Below, piece by piece: positions 26,062 through 33,885 of a stretch of DNA of 36,529 nt. The DNA is from Bacteroidota bacterium (GTDB lineage: Bacteria; Bacteroidota; Bacteroidia; Chitinophagales; Chitinophagaceae): contig CANGIZ010000016.1 in the NCBI GenBank assembly GCA_947454025.1, positions 1-36,529 of the forward strand, in the 5' to 3' direction. The notes under the pieces were generated by a model. It saw nothing but the letters and a program-made list of their open reading frames with translations, was not told the origin of the DNA and made no database searches. Both the position numbers and the translations under genes were made by a program. Numbering within the stretch: position 1 is the stretch's first letter; every line of letters starts with the position of its first letter.

Positions 26062-26577
26062 TTATTGAGCTCGGATATGATCCTCAGTATCCCAATGATC
26101 ATTTAATTTTAATACCTTCTCAATAACCTCTCTTGCACAACCTTCTCCTCCATTCGCTAAAGCAATATAACTTGCAATGGATTTAATATCAACCGCAGCA
26201 TCCTTAGGACAGGCTGCAACGCCAACAATACCCATGGCTTCATAGTCAGGCATGTCGTCACCCATAAATAACATTTCATTTAAAGGCACATTGTGTAAAA
26301 CAGAAAGTTCTTGGATTAAAGCTCGTTTGTCTTTGATTCGCATATGCACTTCCTTTACGCCTAAATTATGTAAACGATCTTCCACTTCATTGGAATTGCC
26401 TCCCGAAATCACCCAAACCTGATATCCTTTTTTAATTGCCAATTGCAAAGCATAGCCATCCTTAATATTCATCTTTCTAACCAACACACCATGTGGCATA
26501 ACAATCACATCGCCATTGGTTAGTACCCCATCAACGTCAAATACAAAACAGGTAATTTTTTTTAGACTAGCTAGCAA
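26062..26577 (-). CDS. kdsC: KdsC-like HAD phosphatase (KDO 8-phosphate phosphatase)
   Basis: A cytosolic HAD-superfamily (IIIA) phosphatase expected to remove phosphate from 3-deoxy-D-manno-octulosonate 8-phosphate in lipopolysaccharide core synthesis. The 171-residue length fits this lidless family. Motif I FVFDVDGVLTNGD has Asp14 and Asp16, motif II is VISGG, motif III contains KDKRAL, and motif IV is MGDDMPDYEAM. The start is taken as TTG at 26577. No ATG is in frame before an upstream stop, but an out-of-frame ATG at 26596 opens a 9-codon mini-ORF (MIKTKQVAS) whose stop lies just past the TTG. A one-base indel here would join MIKTKQ to the body, so either an odd start or a small lesion or sequence error is possible. 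The enzymatic core is intact. Confidence 0.85.
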   Translation of the reverse strand: MLASLKKITCFVFDVDGVLTNGDVIVMPHGVLVRKMNIKDGYALQLAIKKGYQVWVISGGNSNEVEDRLHNLGVKEVHMRIKDKRALIQELSVLHNVPLNEMLFMGDDMPDYEAMGIVGVAACPKDAAVDIKSIASYIALANGGEGCAREVIEKVLKLNDHWDTEDHIRAQ

Positions 26578-26607
26578 CTTGCTTGGTTTTAATCATTAAA
26601 TGTAAGT

Positions 26608-26847
26608 CTATTTTTGATTATCTCTCCACTCATATACCCATGCACTTTGAATCATTTCCAAATGCCCTTCGCTTGACTCTTCTTTTTTGCCTTCAAAATG
26701 AGGCAATTCTAAAACCCATTCTAATAAATCGGTAAAACGAATTCTATAAATTTTTGATTCTGTAAAATCGTCTCCAAATTTTTCATACAATTTTTGAGCT
26801 ATATCCTCGTGATCGTTCCAGTGAATCGGTGGTTCAAAATGCGTCAT
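26608..26847 (-). CDS. iscX: Fe-S cluster assembly accessory protein IscX
   Basis: IscX is a small acidic protein that binds the cysteine desulfurase IscS and modulates iron-sulfur cluster assembly. The 79-residue sequence aligns by eye with E. coli IscX (66 residues): IHWNDHEDIAQKLYEKF corresponds to its KWTDSREIGEALYDAY, and RFTDLLEWVLELPHFEG to its RFTDMHQWICDLEDFDD, followed by the conserved C-terminal helix with SAWVYEW. It lies 40 bases after the ferredoxin gene, the same fdx-iscX order that ends the proteobacterial isc operon, although iscS, iscU and hscA are absent here. Confidence 0.9.
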   Translation of the reverse strand: MTHFEPPIHWNDHEDIAQKLYEKFGDDFTESKIYRIRFTDLLEWVLELPHFEGKKEESSEGHLEMIQSAWVYEWRDNQK

Positions 26848-26887
26848 ACTATTTATTATTTTTATCGCTTTATTAATTGTGAATTGA

Positions 26888-27223
26888 TTATTCTCCTAAA
26901 AACTGTGTCTGATCCGGTAAAGTAACTTCAATCTCGCCACTTCCTTCTTGTAAAATACATTGGCAACCTAAACGAGATTCAATTCTTGGACTTACCGCTC
27001 TGTCAATAAAGTCTTCCTCTTTCTCAGATAATTCTGCTAAAAACTCCATTCCTTTTTTTACATACAAATGACATGTACTACAAGCACAAACAGCACCACA
27101 ATTATGATGTAATTCTACACCGTTATCCAATAAAACTTCCAATAAGCTATCGCCTGCTTTTACCTCGTTTAAAGTAACTGGATCTAATCCCTTCTGTTCA
27201 AAATTAATTTTAATCGCGTACAT
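26888..27223 (-). CDS. fdx: [2Fe-2S] ferredoxin, Isc/adrenodoxin type
   Basis: An electron carrier thought to supply reducing equivalents during iron-sulfur cluster assembly. The 111-residue protein has cluster ligands Cys42, Cys48, Cys51 and Cys87 (from NCGAVCACSTCHLYV and RLGCQC), the same positions as in E. coli Fdx, including the extra Cys46. The spacing and the following HLYV mark the vertebrate/Isc-type rather than the plant-type ferredoxin. A -7 element lies 22 bases upstream and iscX follows directly, supporting an assembly role. First gene of a five-gene run ending in maf. Confidence 0.93.
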   Translation of the reverse strand: MYAIKINFEQKGLDPVTLNEVKAGDSLLEVLLDNGVELHHNCGAVCACSTCHLYVKKGMEFLAELSEKEEDFIDRAVSPRIESRLGCQCILQEGSGEIEVTLPDQTQFLGE

Positions 27224-27245
27224 AAATTGTGTTAATAGGTTTTTG

Positions 27246-27253
27246 CAAAAATA
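27246..27253 (-). promoter_or_regulatory. -7 promoter element upstream of fdx
   Basis: On the minus strand TATTTTTG (27253 down to 27246) matches TAnnTTTG, 22 bases before the fdx ATG. It is the likely promoter of the fdx-iscX-kdsC-ubiA-maf run. No TTG is seen at normal -33 spacing. Confidence 0.55.
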
Positions 27254-27329
27254 GCTTTAAACAGCCTTGATTCATTGCTTTTTGTTGTCGAAATACAAAA
27301 AAAATGAAATCCTACAGCATTACACGACC

Positions 27330-27337
27330 TATCTTTG
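27330..27337 (+). promoter_or_regulatory. -7 promoter element upstream of the alpha/beta hydrolase gene
   Basis: TATCTTTG matches TAnnTTTG and ends 17 bases before the ATG at 27355. Confidence 0.55.
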
Positions 27338-27354
27338 TGGCCTAAAGCTATTCT

Positions 27355-28224
27355 ATGTCCAAACAAGGATTTTCAGAGCGCATGTATTTGCAATATTTAA
27401 GGACAAAATTCAAGACCATCGGCTCTGTTTCACCAGCTGTTGCTGGAAAACTAGCTTTTAATTTATTTTGTACGCCCTATCCTAAGTATAAGAAAAGAAA
27501 AGCGCCTGCATTGTTTCATCAGGCGACGCCACTAAATATTCGTCTTAACAATCAACTTAGTATTAAAGGTTATGAATGGCAGCCTACAAAACCTAATGGT
27601 AAAACAGTGCTAATTTGCCATGGATATGCAAGTTATTTTTACAAATTCGAACAATATATACAGCCATTATTAAAAGAAGGCTTCCGTGTCATTGGCTTTG
27701 ACGCACCCGCTCATGGACAAAGTGAGGGGAAATATATTAATGTGATTGTATATAAAGAAGCAATAGAACAAATCATGTTAACATGTGGTCCTATTGATCA
27801 CTTTATGGGGCATTCATTGGGTGGACTTACGCTAGCGATGATTGCTGAAACCATTCCTAACCCATTGGATCACAAATTTGTATTAATTGCCCCAGCCACT
27901 AAAACCACTACTACCTTTGAAAGTTTCTTTAATATGATGCATTTATCGGAAACCGTACGTGAGGCATTTTTGCAGGAATTAAGCAAACAAACCCATCTAC
28001 CCATCACCTATTTTGAAGCTGATCGGGCCATTGAAAATTACCCCGGACCCCTACTTTGGGTACACGATAAAAGCGACAGGGTATGTCCTTATAAAGATTT
28101 GGTAAAATTTCAAGAAAATGCACCAGATAATATTAAATTCTTGATTACCAACGAATTAGGTCATAATAAAGTGTATAAAACGCAGTTTGTAATTGACAAA
28201 ATTGTTGAATTTTTGAGTGCCTAG
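27355..28224 (+). CDS. Alpha/beta hydrolase
   Basis: A 289-residue hydrolase of unknown substrate. Visible parts are the oxyanion region VLICHGYASYFYKFEQY (85-101), GFDAPAHGQSEG (114-125), the nucleophile elbow GHSLGG with Ser154, the acid WVHDKSDRVCPY (Asp241, alternatively Asp238), and the catalytic His270 in ELGHNKVY. No signal peptide is evident, so a cytosolic esterase or thioesterase-like role is likely. The first 50 residues are a basic, uncommon N-terminal extension before the fold starts. The gene stands upstream of topA by 48 bases with no hairpin between, so cotranscription is possible. Confidence 0.88.
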   Translation: MSKQGFSERMYLQYLRTKFKTIGSVSPAVAGKLAFNLFCTPYPKYKKRKAPALFHQATPLNIRLNNQLSIKGYEWQPTKPNGKTVLICHGYASYFYKFEQYIQPLLKEGFRVIGFDAPAHGQSEGKYINVIVYKEAIEQIMLTCGPIDHFMGHSLGGLTLAMIAETIPNPLDHKFVLIAPATKTTTTFESFFNMMHLSETVREAFLQELSKQTHLPITYFEADRAIENYPGPLLWVHDKSDRVCPYKDLVKFQENAPDNIKFLITNELGHNKVYKTQFVIDKIVEFLSA

Positions 28225-28272
28225 TCACAGATGATTTTTATTTTTTAAGTTGAATAGGCTAATATTGCACCT

Positions 28273-30633
28273 ATGTCAAAAAACCTACTAATCGTTGAGT
28301 CGCCTGCAAAGGCTAAGACCATTGAGAAAATTTTGGGGGAAGAATTTGAAGTGAGGAGTTGTTACGGACATATCCGTGATTTGGAGAAAAACGACATGGG
28401 TATCGACTTGAAAAACAAGTTCGCACCTAGATATATGGTCCCTAGTGAGAAAGAAAAAGTGGTAAAAGAATTAAAATCCATGACCAAAAAGGCCAAGGAA
28501 GTTTGGCTAGCATCGGATGAGGACCGTGAAGGAGAAAGTATCAGTTGGCATTTAGCCGAAGTATTAGGTTTAGATCCTAAGAAAACTAAGCGTATCGTAT
28601 TCCATGAAATCACTGCACCTGCTATTAAAAAAGCAGTTGAAAATCCACGTTTAATTAATATGGATTTGGTGGATGCTCAACAAGCACGTAGAATTTTAGA
28701 TAGAATTGTAGGCTTTGAATTAAGCCCTGTTTTATGGCGTAAAATTGGCATGCAAAGAAGCTTGAGTGCAGGACGTGTACAAAGTGTTGCTGTAAGATTA
28801 ATTGCAGAAAGAGAAAGAGAAATTAATCAGTTCATTCCTGAAAGTGTATTTAAAATATCTGCTTTATTTACTGCATTAGATATTAATAAAAAGAAAGTGA
28901 AATTCAAGGCGGATGGACCGCAGAAATTAACAACTGCGGGCGCTGCTGAAAAATTCTTAACTGAATGTAAAGGGGCAAGTTACACCGTGAAAGACGTTAC
29001 TGTGAAAGACGGGAAACGCACACCATCAGCGCCTTTCACAACATCTACTTTACAACAAGAAGCTTCTAGAAAATTAGGATATAGTGTTAGCAAAACTATG
29101 TTGCTTGCTCAAAAATTATATGAAAGTGGTAAAATCACTTACATGAGAACGGATAGTATCAGCTTGAGTGAAACAGCAATGGATGCTATTAAATCTGAAA
29201 TCAATTCAAGCTTTGGAGCACACTATTACCAGCCGCGTAAATTTAAAAATAAAAACGAAAGTGCACAGGAAGCACACGAAGCCATTAGACCTTCTTACAT
29301 GAACGAGTCTAAGGTGGATGATGCCGATACCAATCGTTTATATGAACTAATTTGGAAGCGTACCATTGCTTCTCAAATGAGTGATGCACAGTTTGAAAAA
29401 ACAACTGCCAAAATTGAAATTTCTACCAATAAAGAAACTTTAACTGCAAGTGGTGAAGTGATGAAATTTGATGGTTTCTTAAAGGTTTATTTAGAAGGTA
29501 AAGATGATGATGAGGTAGAAGAAGACGCGAATGCGTCTGATGCGGAGGCAATCCTACCGCCATTAGCAAAAGGACAAGTACTTGATTTTGTAAGTATGAC
29601 TGGCCTGGAACGCTTTAGTAGAGCAGCTTCTCGATATACCGAAGCAAGTTTGGTAAAAAAGTTAGAGGAATTAGGCATTGGCCGACCAAGTACCTATGCC
29701 CCAACCATTACGACTATTATGAAGCGTAATTATGTTGAGAAAAAAGAAAAAGAAGGTGTTAAAAGAGTATATCAAATATTATCGCTGAATAATAAGGATG
29801 AAATTAAAACCGAGGAAGCTTCTGAAATTACAGGTGCGGAGAAAAACAAACTCTCTCCTACTGATTTAGGATTAGTTGTAACCGACTTTTTAAAGTTGAA
29901 CTTTCCTAAAGTTATGGACTTTGGTTTCACCGCAAAAATTGAGGGTGAGTTTGACGAAATCGCCTTAGGTAAATTAAAGTGGAGTAAAATGTTAGAGGAG
30001 TTTTACAATCCTTTCCATGAGACAATTGAACACACTTTAGAAAATGCTGAGCGTGCCAAAGGTGAAAGAGAACTAGGATTTGATCCAATTAGCGGAAAGA
30101 AAGTGATTGCACGTATGGGCCGTTATGGACCAATGGTGCAAATCGGTCACCAGGATGAAGAAGAGAAACCAAAATTCGCAAAACTAAAGGCTTCACAAAG
30201 CATCGAGACCATCAGTTTTGAGGAAGCTATGGAATTATTTAAGTTGCCAAGAACCTTGGGCTTATTTGAAGACAGCGAAGTGACCGTAAATATTGGACGC
30301 TTTGGCCCTTATGCTGCCCATGACAAGAAGTTCTACTCCCTTAACAAGGAAATGGACCCTTACACAGTAAGCTTGGAGGAATTGACTCCTATGATTGCTG
30401 AAAAGCGTAAAGCAAAAGACGAGCGAACTATTAAAGTGTTTGAAAAAGAGAAGATTCAATTACTAAGAGGCCCTTATGGTCCTTATATTAAACAAGGTTT
30501 ACGCAATTTCAAATTGACCAAAGAGCAACAAGAAAAAGTTGAAACCTTAACCATCGAGGAAGTGAAAGAAATTATTGAAGAATTAAAAAAGAACCCTCCT
30601 CGTAAGACAGCAAGAAAAAAGAAGGCCTCTTAA
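28273..30633 (+). CDS. topA: DNA topoisomerase I (type IA)
   Basis: TopA relaxes negative supercoils by passing one strand through a transient 5'-phosphotyrosyl break. The 786-residue protein has the TOPRIM domain (about 1-115) with catalytic Glu9 in LIVESPAKAKTI and the acidic triad SDEDREGES (Asp82, Asp84, Glu86), then the toroid body with active-site Tyr290 in KITYMRTDS. The C-terminus lacks the four-cysteine zinc ribbons of E. coli TopA and instead has three topo_C-type repeats marked by GRYGP, GRFGP and GPYGP, ending in a Lys/Arg-rich tail (PPRKTARKKKAS) likely to bind DNA. This zinc-free arrangement is common in Bacteroidota. It ends at a bidirectional terminator. Confidence 0.97.
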   Translation: MSKNLLIVESPAKAKTIEKILGEEFEVRSCYGHIRDLEKNDMGIDLKNKFAPRYMVPSEKEKVVKELKSMTKKAKEVWLASDEDREGESISWHLAEVLGLDPKKTKRIVFHEITAPAIKKAVENPRLINMDLVDAQQARRILDRIVGFELSPVLWRKIGMQRSLSAGRVQSVAVRLIAEREREINQFIPESVFKISALFTALDINKKKVKFKADGPQKLTTAGAAEKFLTECKGASYTVKDVTVKDGKRTPSAPFTTSTLQQEASRKLGYSVSKTMLLAQKLYESGKITYMRTDSISLSETAMDAIKSEINSSFGAHYYQPRKFKNKNESAQEAHEAIRPSYMNESKVDDADTNRLYELIWKRTIASQMSDAQFEKTTAKIEISTNKETLTASGEVMKFDGFLKVYLEGKDDDEVEEDANASDAEAILPPLAKGQVLDFVSMTGLERFSRAASRYTEASLVKKLEELGIGRPSTYAPTITTIMKRNYVEKKEKEGVKRVYQILSLNNKDEIKTEEASEITGAEKNKLSPTDLGLVVTDFLKLNFPKVMDFGFTAKIEGEFDEIALGKLKWSKMLEEFYNPFHETIEHTLENAERAKGERELGFDPISGKKVIARMGRYGPMVQIGHQDEEEKPKFAKLKASQSIETISFEEAMELFKLPRTLGLFEDSEVTVNIGRFGPYAAHDKKFYSLNKEMDPYTVSLEELTPMIAEKRKAKDERTIKVFEKEKIQLLRGPYGPYIKQGLRNFKLTKEQQEKVETLTIEEVKEIIEELKKNPPRKTARKKKAS

Positions 30634-30651
30634 TTGACAGGCTTTAAAAAT

Positions 30652-30688
30652 AAAAAAGGGATGCATCGTAAGATAGCATCCCTTTTTT
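30652..30688. terminator. Bidirectional intrinsic terminator between topA and the desaturase gene
   Basis: GGGATGC (30658-30664) pairs with GCATCCC (30676-30682); six A (30652-30657) and six T residues (30683-30688) extend it to a 13-bp stem. The loop can add a short ATC/GAT pairing. It is placed between two convergent stops. Confidence 0.92.
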
Positions 30689-30708
30689 AATATGCATATA
30701 ATAAATTG

Positions 30709-31803
30709 CTATGCTACTGAAGGCTTGCTCATTGATTTTAAGAAATGAACATGTGCTTTAATGGCACTAGCCACAGTTGGATATTCAATGTATTTTAATT
30801 TAAAGTCAGCACATGCTTCCTTTACAATTTTAGATATGGCAGGATAATGTACGTGGGAGATTTTAGGGAACAAATGGTGTTCGATTTGGAAATTTAATCC
30901 CCCTACTAACCAACTTACTAATTTGCTCTTTGTTGCAAAATTAGCGGTAGTTTGAATCTGGTGTGCAGCGAATTCATCTGGCATTCTGTTTTCAGGCTGC
31001 AAAGCCACTGGGAACGCTGTGTCTTCCACTGTATGAGCTAATTGGAAAACGATACTTAACACAAAACCAGCAACAAATGTAGTAATCAAAAAACCAACCA
31101 ACCAACTAACCCATCCTAACATATAAATTGGCAATACCACGAAAACTATTGCATGGTATACTTTCACTGCCCAAAATTCAATATGTTCTGCAATGGTCAT
31201 GCTCTTGAAAGAGATAGAACCAATCTTTTTTGAGAAATACTTTTTGTAGTCAGCAAAGAAAATCCAAAACACATATAATAACATATACAAAACCCAAAAG
31301 TAAATATGTTGAAAACGGTGCACTAAATAATGTTTTTGCGTAGGTGCCATTCTCATTAAAACACCCACTTCAATGTCATCATCTACTCCATCAATATTAG
31401 TATAAGTATGGTGAATCGTAACATGCTTCATTCCCCACATAAAGCGACTCGCACCTAAAACACTGATCGAAGAAGATGCCAATTTATTTAACCAAGCATA
31501 TTTACTAAAACTTCCATGACTACCATCGTGCATGATGTTAAATCCAATGGAAGCAATCAAGCATCCGAAAATTGCACACTCTAAAATGGCAATGATAGTT
31601 GGGGGTGTAAAAAATACTAAGTGAACATAAGTGATCACAAAAAGACTCACTAAAATAATCGCTTTTGAAAAAAGCTTTGTATTACCAGTCGCTTTAATAT
31701 GATGTTGTTCTAAATATTCGTTTACTCTTCGTTTTAATTCGGCATGTAGTGACTTGGTCGATACAGGGAATTTTGGGGTAGCAATCGTCGGGTTATTTTG
31801 CAT
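30709..31803 (-). CDS. Membrane fatty acid desaturase
   Basis: A di-iron membrane enzyme that introduces a double bond into fatty acyl chains. The 364-residue protein carries the three histidine boxes of the family: HDGSHG (92-97), HVTIHHTYTN (127-136) and QIEHHLFP (306-313). The third box, with Gln as first residue, is characteristic of front-end (delta-5/6-type, linoleoyl-CoA desaturase-like) enzymes, but no cytochrome b5 domain is fused. Hydrophobic pairs at about 47-90 and 168-250 fit four membrane spans. Regiospecificity is not readable. An exact -7 element with an overlapping inverted repeat lies upstream; control by temperature or membrane state is only a guess. Confidence 0.93.
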   Translation of the reverse strand: MQNNPTIATPKFPVSTKSLHAELKRRVNEYLEQHHIKATGNTKLFSKAIILVSLFVITYVHLVFFTPPTIIAILECAIFGCLIASIGFNIMHDGSHGSFSKYAWLNKLASSSISVLGASRFMWGMKHVTIHHTYTNIDGVDDDIEVGVLMRMAPTQKHYLVHRFQHIYFWVLYMLLYVFWIFFADYKKYFSKKIGSISFKSMTIAEHIEFWAVKVYHAIVFVVLPIYMLGWVSWLVGFLITTFVAGFVLSIVFQLAHTVEDTAFPVALQPENRMPDEFAAHQIQTTANFATKSKLVSWLVGGLNFQIEHHLFPKISHVHYPAISKIVKEACADFKLKYIEYPTVASAIKAHVHFLKSMSKPSVA

Positions 31804-31822
31804 GTTGTTCTAAAATGATATG

Positions 31823-31843
31823 CAAAGATAGCCATTTAGCTAT
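31823..31843 (-). promoter_or_regulatory. Desaturase promoter with overlapping inverted repeat
   Basis: On the minus strand TATCTTTG (31830 down to 31823) matches TAnnTTTG, 19 bases before the start. ATAGC-CATTTA-GCTAT (31828-31843) is a perfect inverted repeat with 5-base arms that overlaps the upstream end of this element, a position suited to a repressor. The rest of the 202-base divergent gap (31804-32005) is AT-rich, with no gene seen. Confidence 0.45.
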
Positions 31844-32005
31844 ATTTAAGTTGTTAATTAAGTATAAAATCTATGGAACGAATATTATTAAAACTTATTA
31901 TGTTCCCCTTTTTGAATATATCCACACATATAGGATAACTAATGCTCCCTTATATCAAAAAAAATACGCAGATTTGAATAAATAAACACCCATTAGTTAC
32001 TTTTC

Positions 32006-32878
32006 ATGGAGAACGAAAAAGAAATAAAAGCCTTATTTAAACTCATTGATGACCCCGACGAAGAGGTCTTTAATACCATTTCGGATCGACTTTTGAATTA
32101 TGGCTCTCCTATTATTCCTGACCTTGAAAACTTATGGGAAAATACTTTAGAAGAAGCAACTTTAGAGCGCATCGAAATGATGATTTACAAGCTCAGATTG
32201 CAAGATCTAAAAGATGCATTTGCAACTTGGAAATCAAGTCCAGAGCCATCTCTTTTTGAAGGTGCTTTACTAGTTACCCAATTTCAATTTCCCGAATTAG
32301 CTATTGACAATTTGCGTCATCAGATGGAGAAAATCAGGCGCAATATATGGCTTGAGTTAAATAATTATTTGACGCCACTTGAACAAGCGAACGTTATAAG
32401 AAATATACTATTTAATTACTACCAAATTAAAGGCACGGAAGTAAATTATGAAAAGCCCGAAGAATTCCTAATTTCAGCTCCGCTTCAATTTAAAAAAGGC
32501 AACGCATTTGCAAATACAATTTTGTACGCTGAACTTTGTCATCAATTAGAAATTCAAGCTGCTTTTATAAATATTCCTAAACAATGTATTGTTGCATTTT
32601 ATACTGCCGACTGGGAGCCTGGACAAAACTATCCACACCCACAGGAGTATATTCAGTTTTATGTTGAAGGCACAACAGGCCATCCTTTTTCTCAAAAAGA
32701 TTTAGATCAATATTTTACAAGATCCAATATTGAACCGAAGAATGTTTATTACAAGCAACTTTCCAATGTGCGTATTATTAAAAAGCATTTATTGGAATTA
32801 GCGAAATGTTTTACAAGCCCTATTCTTCAATACAAACAAAAAGACTTAACCGATTTAGCCAATTCATTGGAAGTATAA
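32006..32878 (+). CDS. SirB1-like / transglutaminase-core-2 protein with N-terminal HEAT-like region
   Basis: A 290-residue cytosolic protein without a known activity. Residues 1-75 look like a short HEAT-like helical repeat (ALFKLIDDPDEEVFNTISDR). Residues about 95-200 follow the SirB1 (Transglut_core2) pattern: NYLTPLEQANVIRNILFNYY, then FKKGNAFANTILYAELCHQL and an FINIPKQC stretch. In most SirB1 proteins the last block reads P-G-H-F; here the histidine position is Gln193, and the canonical catalytic cysteine is not obvious either, so a transglutaminase or protease activity is doubtful. It precedes ogt with one base between stop and ATG, so the two are translationally coupled. Confidence 0.78.
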   Translation: MENEKEIKALFKLIDDPDEEVFNTISDRLLNYGSPIIPDLENLWENTLEEATLERIEMMIYKLRLQDLKDAFATWKSSPEPSLFEGALLVTQFQFPELAIDNLRHQMEKIRRNIWLELNNYLTPLEQANVIRNILFNYYQIKGTEVNYEKPEEFLISAPLQFKKGNAFANTILYAELCHQLEIQAAFINIPKQCIVAFYTADWEPGQNYPHPQEYIQFYVEGTTGHPFSQKDLDQYFTRSNIEPKNVYYKQLSNVRIIKKHLLELAKCFTSPILQYKQKDLTDLANSLEV

Positions 32879-32879
32879 T

Positions 32880-33383
32880 ATGGAAACCATTGTATCACAT
32901 ATTTACCATAGTCCAATTGGGCAAATTAGCATCACTGCCGAAGAAGGTTGTATTTCAGAATTGATTTTTGTAGACGATAATTTTACTTCAGATCATTTTG
33001 AAACCGAGGAAGCATTGCCAGCTGTTATTCACCAATGTGTTGATGAGCTCATGGAATATTTTGCTGGTACCAGAAGAGAATTTACAGTACCCATTAATCA
33101 AGCAGGCACCGATTTTCAACAAAGAGTTTGGAAAGAATTATATGAAATCCCATTTGGGAAAACAATGAGCTATGCCGACCTCGCAAAAAAATTAGGTGAT
33201 CCTAAAGTAATTCGAGCAGCTGCATCAGCAAATGGGAAAAACAAAATAGCCATCATTGTGCCTTGTCATCGAATTATAGGAACAGACCAATCCTTGGTGG
33301 GTTATGCTTGGGGCAAGGCGCGTAAACGTTGGTTACTACAACACGAATTTAGATTGGCACTTGGCGTACAAACCTTATTCTAG
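32880..33383 (+). CDS. ogt: Methylated-DNA--[protein]-cysteine S-methyltransferase
   Basis: A suicide repair protein that moves the alkyl group from O6-methylguanine (or O4-methylthymine) to its own cysteine. The 167-residue length fits Ogt. The active-site motif IVPCHRIIG is present with Cys129, preceded by the DNA-binding helix-turn-helix region SYADLAKKLGDPKVIRAAAS with the arginine finger. The N-terminal ribonuclease-like domain starts YHSPIGQISITA. There is no AraC-type Ada domain, so it is the stand-alone form. It converges on cdd with 14 bases between stops and no terminator. Confidence 0.95.
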   Translation: METIVSHIYHSPIGQISITAEEGCISELIFVDDNFTSDHFETEEALPAVIHQCVDELMEYFAGTRREFTVPINQAGTDFQQRVWKELYEIPFGKTMSYADLAKKLGDPKVIRAAASANGKNKIAIIVPCHRIIGTDQSLVGYAWGKARKRWLLQHEFRLALGVQTLF

Positions 33384-33397
33384 TAATGTGCTTGTTC

Positions 33398-33880
33398 TTA
33401 TTTTAAGATAGCACCATCAAATCCAAAAGGAAGGAGCATGGAAGCCGAAGCAATAATCATCACTTTACCTGACATTCCAGCTAGAATAATTTTAATAGGC
33501 GCTCCATATCGATTTTCATAATCCAATAATGACTGTCTACACATACCGCAAGGAGAAATAGGCTCATTAGCATCCTTTCCTACCGGATGATAGCTAATGG
33601 CCATAGTGCTGATAGTAAGTGTCGGAAATTGACTTCCTACGCTGTTTAACAAGGTTCTTTCGGCGCATATACCAACCGGGAAACTCGTACTTTCTTGATT
33701 AGACCCTATTATGATCTGACCAGAGGATAACCTTGCAGCTGCTCCCACATGAAAATTTGAATACGGCGCATAGGCGGTTTCAGTGGCTTTTCTAGCAGCT
33801 TCTAATAAAGATTGATCCTCCGTACTCAACTGACTACTGTCGGTTAATGCTTCGTACTCAAATTCAAATTTATGATGCAT
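33398..33880 (-). CDS. cdd: Cytidine deaminase
   Basis: Cdd deaminates cytidine and deoxycytidine to uridine and deoxyuridine in pyrimidine salvage. The 160-residue tetrameric-type enzyme has its zinc site in CAERT (ligand Cys72, catalytic Glu74) and PCGMCRQ (Cys111, Cys114), and the substrate loop YAPYSNFHVGAAA. The start ATG lies 5 bases after the lepB stop, so the gene is probably coupled to lepB, an unexpected functional partner. Confidence 0.95.
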   Translation of the reverse strand: MHHKFEFEYEALTDSSQLSTEDQSLLEAARKATETAYAPYSNFHVGAAARLSSGQIIIGSNQESTSFPVGICAERTLLNSVGSQFPTLTISTMAISYHPVGKDANEPISPCGMCRQSLLDYENRYGAPIKIILAGMSGKVMIIASASMLLPFGFDGAILK

Positions 33881-33885
33881 ATGCC

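Noticed and set aside
26062-26577. kdsC as a pseudogene because of its odd start
   Set aside because: All HAD motifs are present and the frame is open to a normal C-terminus, so at most the first few codons are in doubt.
31804-32005. Possible small RNA or hairpins in the desaturase/SirB1-like gap, such as TATCC/GGATA and GGAAC/GTTCC pairs
   Set aside because: The arms are only 5 bases with long or weak loops and no terminator, so they are within chance for AT-rich DNA.
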